Positions 9,414 to 16,271 of a stretch of 64,000 bases of DNA are shown here, one piece after another. The stretch's first letter is position 1. The number at the start of each line of letters is the position of its first letter. Where the stretch lies: assembly GCF_900547735.1 (NCBI RefSeq), contig NZ_URHZ01000011.1, positions 28,442 through 92,441 on the forward strand. Direction: 5' to 3'. This DNA is from an uncultured Clostridium sp. (GTDB lineage: Bacteria > Bacillota > Clostridia > Lachnospirales > Lachnospiraceae). Position numbers and translations under genes: made by a program. Under the pieces are notes generated by a model. It worked only from the letters and a program-made list of their open reading frames with translations. It was not told where the DNA came from and searched no databases.

Positions 9414-10157
9414 CTATTCCGTCTGCCAGATTTCCAGCGCCCCTTTGTTTCCCGGACGCTCATGCCAGCAGGCTCCCTCTAAGGGACCGCCATGCGTCTC
9501 GTCAAAGTAATACCAGTCGCCCTGTTCGTCTTTTCCCACTACCCGGCCGTTCCACTTCTGCCATCCGGTCAGCATATATCCGTCTGCACCGAACAAATAC
9601 CAGCGCCGGTTAATCTGCTGCCATTCTCCGGCGGCATAACTGCCGTTCTCTTTGCGGTATTTAAACCGTCCCTGACCGTCGTGTTCCCAGTCTGCTCCGG
9701 CTCCGCCGGGCTGTACCGGAATCCATGTTTTCATAAATACATCGGGTGTTCCGTACTTTTTCTTAATTCCAGCCGTACTGCTGCCCCAGTCCGGAAGCTG
9801 GAAATGCGGTTTATCTACAATACTCTTCCAGTCGCCTCCCCACTCAAGTCCGACGGACTTCCCAATCTGTCCGACTCTGGTGAAAAAGTCTCCGGACTCA
9901 TCATAAGCTCCCTTCCCGTCATTCCGGTAGATATCGAAGGCCGTTCCCCACTGGTGGTAGGAGCTGTAACTGCTTCCCGGAGCGTTTGTTACAATACTTC
10001 CCGGCTTTGTCCGTCCCTGGGCATACAGAGCATCCTGCTCATCCCTGGTCCGCAGCGTCTCCCCTATTTTAATCTTCAGTCCCTGCTTTTCGCACGCCTC
10101 TAAAAGACGCGCCGCTTTTATCTGTAATTGTGGATGACACAATTTAATATCTTTCAT
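9414..10157 (-). CDS. M15-family peptidase with choline-binding-like repeats, endolysin-like
   Basis: 247 aa. The N-terminal domain has the M15 zinc-site pattern SYHQWGTAFD (His68, Asp75) and the second ligand region VDKPHFQL (His118), like CwlK / phage L-alanoyl-D-glutamate peptidases that cut peptidoglycan stem peptides. The C-terminal third has aromatic-glycine repeats (WYLFGADGYMLTGWQKWNG, WYYFDE) typical of cell-wall-binding modules. No signal peptide is visible, which fits a phage endolysin needing a holin rather than a secreted hydrolase. No other phage gene lies nearby, so it may be a prophage remnant among tRNA genes. Confidence 0.85.
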   Translation of the reverse strand: MKDIKLCHPQLQIKAARLLEACEKQGLKIKIGETLRTRDEQDALYAQGRTKPGSIVTNAPGSSYSSYHQWGTAFDIYRNDGKGAYDESGDFFTRVGQIGKSVGLEWGGDWKSIVDKPHFQLPDWGSSTAGIKKKYGTPDVFMKTWIPVQPGGAGADWEHDGQGRFKYRKENGSYAAGEWQQINRRWYLFGADGYMLTGWQKWNGRVVGKDEQGDWYYFDETHGGPLEGACWHERPGNKGALEIWQTE

Positions 10158-10354
10158 GACCTTTGCCTTTTTTATGTATCATATGCAGACAGGCGTAGGA
10201 TTGTCCCTTCCCCTTACGGAGCCGTTTTTTGACATCAAAAATCTTCTTAATTTATCAGAAAATATAAACTATATAAAATATAAAAACACTCTTCCCTTTT
10301 GGATCATTTTATGGTACAATATTGCTGTCTGATTGATAGAGACAATTTCATCAC

Positions 10355-10427
10355 GGGGCATTAGCGCAGCTGGGAGCGCGTTTGAATGGCATTCAAAAGG
10401 TCACGGGTTCGAATCCCGTATGCTCCA
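10355..10427 (+). tRNA. tRNA-Ala (anticodon GGC)
   Basis: GGGGCAT acceptor pairs with ATGCTCC. The anticodon loop is ATGGCAT between TTTGA and TCAAA, and the T loop is TTCGAAT. 73 nt, CCA not encoded. Confidence 0.95.
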
Positions 10428-10431
10428 CTTC

Positions 10432-10463
10432 AAAAGGTCTGGTAAAATTACCAGACCTTTTTT
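10432..10463 (+). terminator. Terminator of tRNA-Ala(GGC)
   Basis: AAAAGGTCTGGTAA pairs with TTACCAGACCTTTT and runs into TTTTTT, a rho-independent terminator 4 nt after the tRNA. Confidence 0.9.
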
Positions 10464-10635
10464 AATTCATAGGAAATTACGTCCTATGAATCAAAAACGC
10501 TCCGCGAGGATGCACATGCCGCGCAGAGGAATTGTGCCGCTAAAGCCGTTTGGAAATCAGCGCCATTTCCCCCTGTCCGAATAGTTTTTCCGCATTCGCA
10601 GATACTATTAAGAACATCAGAAAAAATATTTTCAG

Positions 10636-10809
10636 ATGGAAAGGATGGTGAATGCATTGAGAAATTTATATGACGACGGCAATATCCCCGAAATAGATAT
10701 GCCCAAATCTTCCAACGCAACGTATGAGGTTCCGGATGAACTTCCGGTTTCCACTGAGCCGCTTCCTGAATCAGAGCGTCCCCGTAAGGACGGCCCTGGA
10801 GGCAATTAG
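10636..10809 (+). CDS. Small acidic proline-rich protein of unknown function
   Basis: 57 codons from ATG 10636. A TTG at 10657, 6 nt after GATGGTG, would give 50 aa and has the better-spaced ribosome site. Residues are polar and acidic with several Pro (EVPDELPVST, PLPESERPR) and end in DGPGGN. There is no Cys and no membrane segment, so it is probably unstructured. A strong terminator 31 nt after the stop argues for a real transcript. I do not recognise the family. Confidence 0.45.
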   Translation: MERMVNALRNLYDDGNIPEIDMPKSSNATYEVPDELPVSTEPLPESERPRKDGPGGN

Positions 10810-10840
10810 GCAAAACAGACAGCAAGACCCACCATTACAA

Positions 10841-10886
10841 AAAAAGCCGGTTTCCAGTGACTTTTAGCTCCTGGGAACCGGTTTTT
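10841..10886 (+). terminator. Rho-independent terminator after the small ORF
   Basis: AAAAGCCGGTTTCCAG pairs with CTGGGAACCGGTTTTT across a 10-12 nt loop, ending in TTTTT. Confidence 0.8.
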
Positions 10887-10994
10887 GCCGTGCCTGCCTC
10901 TGACACAAGCCGAAATCCGCAGCATTGGAAGACGCCATTCCTTTTTCCGGATGAAAAGAAAACTTGTTTTTTTCTGATTTTTTTGAAGTATATA

Positions 10995-11022
10995 TTGAAT
11001 TCTTTTTTGTCTGTGATATAAT
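10995..11022 (+). promoter_or_regulatory. Sigma-A promoter of tRNA-Ala(CGC)
   Basis: TTGAAT (10995-11000), 16-nt spacer, TATAAT (11017-11022), ten bases before the tRNA. Confidence 0.75.
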
Positions 11023-11031
11023 TGAGCACAT

Positions 11032-11104
11032 GGGGACATAGCTCAGCTGGGAGAGCGCTGCGTTCGCAACGCAGAGACCGCGGGTTCGAATCCCGTTGTC
11101 TCCA
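11032..11104 (+). tRNA. tRNA-Ala (anticodon CGC)
   Basis: GGGGACA pairs with TGTCTCC. The anticodon loop is TTCGCAA between CTGCG and CGCAG, and the T loop is TTCGAAT. 73 nt, CCA not encoded. Confidence 0.95.
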
Positions 11105-11155
11105 TTAAACAATAGAAAGAACGCTCCGCGTACTTTTTAATCGGTCAGCCAATGT

Positions 11156-11189
11156 ACGAAATCCGAACTCATCAGAGTTCGGATTTCGT
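11156..11189. terminator. 15-bp perfect hairpin downstream of tRNA-Ala(CGC)
   Basis: ACGAAATCCGAACTC (11156-11170) and GAGTTCGGATTTCGT (11175-11189) with a 4-nt loop. There is no T run, so termination is inferred from position between the tRNA and the convergent amidohydrolase gene. Confidence 0.5.
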
Positions 11190-11279
11190 GCGTTCTGCCT
11201 CTGTTTTAGTGAAGGTTAACACAGTACGGTTTAACCGTTTTCCCACTGTTTGCTATTCCTCCTGCTTATCATTCCCGCT

Positions 11280-12293
11280 TCAGCCCAGTTTCATAAGCCG
11301 CTCCGCATTCCGATGGGATATCATCTCTTTTTCCTCCGTATCCAGGTTTGAATTCATCAGAAAATCACCTGCATTTTCCGGTTTTACATACGGATAGTCC
11401 ACTGCATAGAGTATGTGGGATGCTCCCATTAATTTTACGCAGTATTCCAACTGCATTTCCGATAAAATACCGCTTGGAGTAAGAAAAATATGTTCTTTAT
11501 AATATTCTGATATTTTTTTATTGAGCCCCGTTTTATCCTGGGTCAGTATTGCATCCATCCGTTCCAGAAAACAGGGAACAAACTCGCCCCAATGGCCGGA
11601 AATAAGCTTTAGTCCCGGCAGTTTGTCAAAGATGCCGGAAAGAATCATCCGCACCACGTGAATTCCGATGTCCATGTGCCATCCAAATCCCGCCGACGCA
11701 AACTCACCCGTCACGACTGGGGACCAGTTCTCACTTTTATAGTAATAATCGGAAATGAATGGAGGAACAAAAGACGGATGGAAATAGACAGGCACATCCA
11801 GTTCCGCCGCTTTTTCAAAAATAGGGAAAAACTGCTTTTCATCGTAAAAATGGCCGTTGAAATTACCGTTCAGCATCGCTCCGCGAAATCCAAGCCCGCG
11901 GACACAGCGTTCCAGTTCCCCGGCCGCACGCTTTGGATCCGCCATGGGCAGGGCCGCAAAGCCGCAGAACCGGTCAGGATGTCCGGCAATCTGCTCCGCC
12001 ATAATATCATTCGCCATCTGGTAAATACCGACAGCCGCATCGGCCGGCAGCGTCTGCGGAATCGAAGTATTGTAAGACAAAACCTGCATTGAGATACCGT
12101 GGGCATCCATAAAGGGCAGTCTCATCTCTTCGATGTCCTCCAGCGCCCTGCCCGTAGTCTGCTGGAACGAGGCATAAAACTTTTTCAGGGTTTCATCTGC
12201 GGCTTTTCCGTTCTCCCTCTTGACCGCATACTTTTCACACTCTTTTTCTACCTTCTTACTGCTGTAATGTTCCTCTAACGCAATTAATCTCAT
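11280..12293 (-). CDS. Amidohydrolase-2 family protein, gamma-resorcylate decarboxylase-like
   Basis: 337 aa. It begins MRLIALEEHYS. The E-E-H pattern replaces the usual HxH and is typical of the non-oxidative decarboxylases (2,6-dihydroxybenzoate / gamma-resorcylate type) in the ACMSD branch. Further ligand candidates fall where that family has them: H172 (VYFHPSF), H234 (LISGHWGEFVP) and D299 (ILYAVDYP). The start at 12293 has GGAAGGAG upstream inside the marR end, one base after the marR stop, so the two are coupled. A MarR regulator upstream fits control by an aromatic or phenolic compound. The substrate is not known. It could also be a hydrolase of the same superfamily. Confidence 0.8.
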   Translation of the reverse strand: MRLIALEEHYSSKKVEKECEKYAVKRENGKAADETLKKFYASFQQTTGRALEDIEEMRLPFMDAHGISMQVLSYNTSIPQTLPADAAVGIYQMANDIMAEQIAGHPDRFCGFAALPMADPKRAAGELERCVRGLGFRGAMLNGNFNGHFYDEKQFFPIFEKAAELDVPVYFHPSFVPPFISDYYYKSENWSPVVTGEFASAGFGWHMDIGIHVVRMILSGIFDKLPGLKLISGHWGEFVPCFLERMDAILTQDKTGLNKKISEYYKEHIFLTPSGILSEMQLEYCVKLMGASHILYAVDYPYVKPENAGDFLMNSNLDTEEKEMISHRNAERLMKLG

Positions 12294-12294
12294 A

Positions 12295-12720
12295 TTATGA
12301 CTCCTTCCCATCCATCATTTTCTCCAGAAGCCGGGCAAGTTGTTCCTGCTCTTCTTTTGACAGTTCCCTGGTCAATTCATTCTCCAGCCGGTCGGCAAGG
12401 GCAAGCAGTTCCTCCCGCATGGCTTCGGCCTTTCCGGTCAGGGCCGCCACCTTGCTTCTGCTGTCCGCGGGATTCACTACTCTTTCCACCATTCCGTTCT
12501 TTTCCAGGTTCTGCAGGATTCCGGTCACCGTCGGGTTGGACATTGAAAAATAAGTTTCAATATCAATCTGCCGGATTGTCTGCGGCGGATTCTTATATAA
12601 GAACATCAGGGTTTTAAATTGGGTATGGGTCAGGCCATAGCCTGCCAGCATCCGGTTTGATATTTTGTCAAACTTCAGATTTGCCTTTTTCACCAGAATT
12701 GCAATTTTTCCGTCTTTCAC
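12295..12720 (-). CDS. MarR-family transcriptional regulator
   Basis: About 141 aa from the GTG at 12720, which follows AGAGGAGGG by 6 nt. An ATG at 12741 would place that ribosome site inside the gene. Winged helix: TIRQIDIETYFSMSNPTVTGILQNLEKNGMVERV is the recognition helix and wing region, read here in overlapping parts, followed by NPADSRSKVAALT, the classic MarR wing. Ends with a dimerisation helix rich in Glu and Leu. It is the first gene of a two-gene operon with the decarboxylase-like amidohydrolase, and a double palindromic operator lies just upstream. Confidence 0.9.
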   Translation of the reverse strand: MKDGKIAILVKKANLKFDKISNRMLAGYGLTHTQFKTLMFLYKNPPQTIRQIDIETYFSMSNPTVTGILQNLEKNGMVERVVNPADSRSKVAALTGKAEAMREELLALADRLENELTRELSKEEQEQLARLLEKMMDGKES

Positions 12721-12752
12721 GGTGCATCCCTCCTCTATCATAAACTGTTATT

Positions 12753-12794
12753 TTCCATAGGCTCCTATGTATATTATCATAGGAACCTATGGAA
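12753..12794. promoter_or_regulatory. Twin palindromic operator upstream of marR
   Basis: Two 14-bp palindromes, CATAGGCTCCTATG (12756-12769) and CATAGGAACCTATG (12778-12791), are separated by 8 bp. Centre-to-centre spacing is 22 bp, about two helical turns. The pair is itself an inverted repeat, TTCCATAGG at the left and CCTATGGAA at the right. A MarR dimer on each palindrome would repress its own operon. Confidence 0.75.
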
Positions 12795-12897
12795 AGTCAA
12801 GCCGTCATATGCTTTATTCTTCCGCTGCCGTCTTTTCCGTTTCCTTCTCCGGCGCTCACGCATATAATGTATTAAATTATATCATCGAGGTACCGTT

Positions 12898-13152
12898 ATG
12901 CCCGGAAGCTGGACTTTCCAGTCCTATCTTACCCCTTATGATTCTTTTATCTTCTATAATGCAATCGGAAAACATGAGGATTATTTTTATCAGCCTCTGG
13001 CCGTGGCCAAACAGGTTGTCAACGGCACAAATTACCGTTTTGCAGCGATTGCAGAACCTTTAAAGGAAAATCTTTCCTCTCACTTTGCCATTATCGAGAT
13101 GCATCAGCCGATTGGCGGTAAAGCCTATACTACCAATATTACATTTGTGTAG
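12898..13152 (+). CDS. Small stefin/cystatin-like protein
   Basis: 84 aa with GAGGT seven bases before the ATG. The order of landmarks matches the cystatin fold inhibitors of papain-type proteases. It has an N-terminal MPGSW (Gly near the start), then LAVAKQVVNGTNYRF, which contains the QxVxG first hairpin loop followed by TNY as in stefins. A C-terminal HFAIIEMHQPIGG strand-turn follows. There is no signal peptide, as in type 1 cystatins, which are cytoplasmic. It stands alone between the marR operator and tRNA-Thr. Inhibitor activity is inference from the motif. Confidence 0.6.
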   Translation: MPGSWTFQSYLTPYDSFIFYNAIGKHEDYFYQPLAVAKQVVNGTNYRFAAIAEPLKENLSSHFAIIEMHQPIGGKAYTTNITFV

Positions 13153-13298
13153 GCATCCCAACTCACCGGCTGTCCCGGAAAGCATTCCCCTCCGGTATCG
13201 CCAAAAATGTTCTTCAAGACCGGAATCAGATACAGGGGATGTATCCTCTTTCGGCCATATTTTCTTCAAGATTTTTCTGTCACAAGCGGATTAGATAG

Positions 13299-13327
13299 TT
13301 GACAAAACCGTCATCCCGTGGTACACT
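13299..13327 (+). promoter_or_regulatory. Sigma-A promoter of tRNA-Thr
   Basis: TTGACA (13299-13304), 17-nt spacer, TACACT (13322-13327), 22 nt before the tRNA. Confidence 0.8.
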
Positions 13328-13349
13328 AGTCAAGGCTTAAACGTCAGAT

Positions 13350-13422
13350 GCTGCTGTGGCTCAGTCGGTAGAGCGTCGCATTGGTAGTGCGGAGGTCACG
13401 GGTCCGATTCCCGTCAGCAGCT
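13350..13422 (+). tRNA. tRNA-Thr (anticodon GGT)
   Basis: GCTGCTG pairs with CAGCAGC. The anticodon loop is TTGGTAG and the T arm is ACGGGTCCGATTCCCGT. 73 nt, CCA not encoded. Confidence 0.95.
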
Positions 13423-13427
13423 CGATT

Positions 13428-13456
13428 AAAACCCTTGAATTTTCAAGGGTTTTTTT
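13428..13456 (+). terminator. Terminator of tRNA-Thr
   Basis: AAAACCCTTGAA pairs with TTCAAGGGTTTT, followed by more T. Confidence 0.9.
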
Positions 13457-13639
13457 GATGTTTTTAAATTCTTGGACTATGATCCGCGCTGAACTTTTTT
13501 CTGATTGACTAACATTTGGTGAACGCGGAAAATCATCATTTCTACAAATACAGCACAAAAAATAGCAGGATACCTATTTCTAAGTACCCTGCTTCATTTG
13601 GAAAATCAGCATATGCAGCTCAATATCCTGTCCAACCTG

Positions 13640-14476
13640 CTAATACTGCTCAAAGCACCTGCGTATTGTTTCCATATCTCTCCTGAGCAGTTCCATCTGC
13701 CGGTTCTCCGGCGCTTCGGCGCGGAGAGGCATCAGGTTATAATAATTCTCCGTGACAATCCATCCCTCAAAGCCCTGCTGCCTCAGATACCGCATCTGAC
13801 CGAAGAATTCGGTATTTCCCTGCCCCAGCAGCCGGTCCCCCGGATTCTCTATCCCGTCCTTCGTATGAAGTACGCTGTCCATCCACGAATACAGTCCCCG
13901 GAGCTGTTCACACTGATCCATATCAAAGTTAAATTTGAAGTTCTGTGTATCAAAGTGAACCTTCAGATTTGGCTCATTCAGCTCCTCCAGCATCCGTATC
14001 TGGGCTTCTGAGTCCAGTGCATTTTCCGTCAGAATCAGGATTCCTTTCGCAGCCGCAGCATGGCAGGCATAGCGCAGCGCCTCTTTCGTATTCTCCGTAT
14101 GTTCTTCACTCCGAATCAGGTTTTCGAGAAAGTTGGGTATCATAATCCGATCGATCCCCAGCTGTCCGGCCGTTTCAATCCCCAGAGCAATCTGATCGTA
14201 TGCAATCGCTCCGTTTTGCGTATTCCTGCCGTGGATAAATTCATGGACCATCACGTCGTTTAAAACAAGCGCCGGATATTCGATCCCATAACGCTCCCGG
14301 TCCTCCAGATATCCCTCCATCACCTCTCTCTGTGACAGAGGATATCCTGCCTCATAGCTGCCCAGTTCCAACTGGATTCCATCAAGCCCTGCTTCTTTGG
14401 CAGTCCTCGCTGCATAGAGGCCCCCTCCGGGAAGTCCCCAGGCAACCGCTCCCAGCTTAATTTTCTTATTTTCCAT
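13640..14476 (-). CDS. Sugar-phosphate isomerase/epimerase (xylose-isomerase-like TIM barrel)
   Basis: 278 aa, the usual size of the AP-endonuclease-2-like barrel family. Metal-ligand candidates at the strand ends are ILILTENALD (Glu), LKVHFDTQNF (Asp), LHTKDG (His) and GWIVTENYY (Glu). The N-terminal GAVAWGLPGGGLYAARTAKE and GLDGIQLELG are typical of ketose epimerases. It is the last gene of the minus-strand sugar operon. The start has GGAGGATGGGGG upstream, part of a 17-bp tandem duplication. The substrate is unknown. Confidence 0.8.
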   Translation of the reverse strand: MENKKIKLGAVAWGLPGGGLYAARTAKEAGLDGIQLELGSYEAGYPLSQREVMEGYLEDRERYGIEYPALVLNDVMVHEFIHGRNTQNGAIAYDQIALGIETAGQLGIDRIMIPNFLENLIRSEEHTENTKEALRYACHAAAAKGILILTENALDSEAQIRMLEELNEPNLKVHFDTQNFKFNFDMDQCEQLRGLYSWMDSVLHTKDGIENPGDRLLGQGNTEFFGQMRYLRQQGFEGWIVTENYYNLMPLRAEAPENRQMELLRRDMETIRRCFEQY

Positions 14477-14510
14477 CGCTTACCCCCATCCTCCGCTTAT
14501 CCCCATCCTC
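14477..14510 (-). repeat. 17-bp tandem duplication carrying the ribosome-binding site
   Basis: CGCTTACCCCCATCCTC (14477-14493) and CGCTTATCCCCATCCTC (14494-14510) differ by one base. On the mRNA each copy reads GAGGATGGGGxTAAGCG, so the Shine-Dalgarno region of the downstream isomerase gene is duplicated immediately before its ATG. Confidence 0.85.
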
Positions 14511-14545
14511 AGTTCCGTGACCGCATTTTAACGGATACGGCTTCA

Positions 14546-14635
14546 TTCAGTTTTGTTCGGCTTTGTTTGTCTTTATTCGGCTCTGTTCGTCTTTATTTGG
14601 CTTTGTTCGGCTTTATTCGGCTTTGTTTAGCTTTT
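14546..14635 (-). repeat. Nine-copy 10-bp tandem repeat in the operon spacer
   Basis: Nine consecutive 10-mers of the form TTCGGCTTTG / TTYGKCTTTA. They are most regular as four 20-bp units from 14556. The mRNA sense is YAAAGCCGAA. It lies in the 180-bp gap between the SIS gene and the isomerase gene. Confidence 0.85.
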
Positions 14636-14655
14636 CCCTGTACTCCTCTCCCCTG

Positions 14656-15213
14656 CTACTCCAGATTACTATGGTTCCTGTACATTTCTTCACTGCTTAT
14701 CTGATACCGCTCCATCAAAAGCAGAACCATAATATCACAGAGAATACCTGCGCTCTGTTCAAAAAGACTCCCCATGGGCTGTATGGAATCGCCGGACTTC
14801 CTGTTCTTGGCGGACGCTTTTAAAAGAACGGTTTCATCGCTCAGCTTCCCGAGCGTGGAATCCCCTCTGGTTGTCACCAGGATAATTCCGGCTCCAATTT
14901 CCCTGGCTTTCGAAGCGTGTTCTATCAGCATGGGCGTCTCTCCGGAACCGCTCAGGATAAAGAGTACATCTCCGCCCGTCAGAGCCGGTGTCGTGGGCTC
15001 CCCCACCACGCTCGACTGAAATCCCATCTGCGTCAGCCTCATGGCAAACCCTTCCGCCTGGAGTCGGCTCCGCCCCGCTCCGTCACAGAAAATCCGATTT
15101 TCCCGTTCAAATTTCCCGGCCAGCCTGCACAGGGTTTCCGGCGGAACACTCTCAATGCACTGGCAAAGCTCCTCCAAAACCTTTTCTACAACTGTCTCAC
15201 TTTTCATATCCAT
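14656..15213 (-). CDS. SIS-domain sugar-phosphate isomerase (6-phospho-3-hexuloisomerase-like)
   Basis: About 185 aa, the size of the PHI (HxlB) family. It has the SIS features FCDGAGRSRLQAEGFAMRL, the phosphate loop LFILSGSGETPMLIEHA and ILVTTRGDSTLG, with MGSLFEQSAGILCD near the end. Start: ATG 15213 follows AGGGGACAG. An ATG at 15264 overlaps the permease stop as TAATG and would add 17 residues, so coupling by that overlap cannot be excluded. PHI enzymes interconvert ketohexose 6-phosphates. The exact substrate here is unknown. Confidence 0.82.
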   Translation of the reverse strand: MDMKSETVVEKVLEELCQCIESVPPETLCRLAGKFERENRIFCDGAGRSRLQAEGFAMRLTQMGFQSSVVGEPTTPALTGGDVLFILSGSGETPMLIEHASKAREIGAGIILVTTRGDSTLGKLSDETVLLKASAKNRKSGDSIQPMGSLFEQSAGILCDIMVLLLMERYQISSEEMYRNHSNLE

Positions 15214-15263
15214 CTGTCCCCTGTCTTTATCATCTTTTAGCTCCGTTCCGGCGCGGCGGAACA

Positions 15264-16253
15264 TTAATTTCGCTTCAGTGACCTGACCAGAGCCTGAAGG
15301 GAACCGCCTGATTTAATGTAATCAATATAAACGGCAATCAGAATTACGATGCCCTGCACCACGTACTGCCAGGAGGAATCGATTCCCAGAAGGTTCATGC
15401 CGTTTTTAAGGATTCCTATGACAATGACGCCGATCACGGTGCCGGAAATGCTTCCCTTTCCGCCGCTCATACTGGTACCGCCGAGAACAACGGCTGCGAT
15501 GGCATCCATCTCGGCGCCGTCACCCATGATCATCGTGGCCGTAAATGTTCTTCCTACGGTCAGGACTCCGGCCAGCGCAGCCAGAAATCCGCTGAAGGCA
15601 AACACAAAAAATGTTACCCATTTTACATTAATTCCGGAATATTCCGCCGCCATCCGGTTACCGCCGGTGGCGTAGATATGGCGTCCCATCCTGGTTCGGT
15701 TCAGTATAAAGGAGGAGACAATCACAACGGCGATAATCAGGTAGAGCTGGATGGGAAGACCGAAGATACTGCCCATTCCCCAGAAGGTATAGGAATCATC
15801 GAGCACGGCGATTGTCTGGGCATGGGTATAGATTCTGGCAATGCCTCTGCCGATGTTCATGGTAGCCAAAGTCACGATAAAGGCAGGGATCGTGGTGCGG
15901 GAAACAATGATTCCGTTCAGGCCGCCAATCAGCGTTCCAAAGAACAGGCCGATCACGATTCCCACCGGAACGGGAAGTCCCAGCCAGCTAATCATTCCCG
16001 CGCTGACACAGCCCGTGACCGCAATCACCGAACCGACGGACAGATCGATCCCGCCGAGCAGGATGACAAATGTCATGCCGCAGGCCAGATACAGATTGAT
16101 TGTAATCTGGCGGACCACATTAAAAAAGTTTGTAACCGTAGCAAATTTATCTGTCATAAAGGTAAGGCCCAGACACAGGATAAACAGGCCCATCAAAATT
16201 CCGAAATTCATTTTAACCGTGTTGACAACCGACTGTCCAAATTTATTTTTCAT
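15264..16253 (-). CDS. rbsC: Ribose-type ABC sugar transporter permease
   Basis: 329 aa, about 8-10 membrane segments. Carries LLGGIDLSVGSVIAVTG and the cytoplasmic coupling loop NRMAAEYSGINVKWVTFFVF with AEMDAIAAVVLGGTSMSGGKGS, typical of RbsC/AraH/XylH permeases. It follows the ATPase gene in the operon and forms the membrane channel of the importer. The symbol indicates family, not proven ribose specificity. Confidence 0.9.
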   Translation of the reverse strand: MKNKFGQSVVNTVKMNFGILMGLFILCLGLTFMTDKFATVTNFFNVVRQITINLYLACGMTFVILLGGIDLSVGSVIAVTGCVSAGMISWLGLPVPVGIVIGLFFGTLIGGLNGIIVSRTTIPAFIVTLATMNIGRGIARIYTHAQTIAVLDDSYTFWGMGSIFGLPIQLYLIIAVVIVSSFILNRTRMGRHIYATGGNRMAAEYSGINVKWVTFFVFAFSGFLAALAGVLTVGRTFTATMIMGDGAEMDAIAAVVLGGTSMSGGKGSISGTVIGVIVIGILKNGMNLLGIDSSWQYVVQGIVILIAVYIDYIKSGGSLQALVRSLKRN

Positions 16254-16271
16254 AATTTCACTTCTTTCCCC

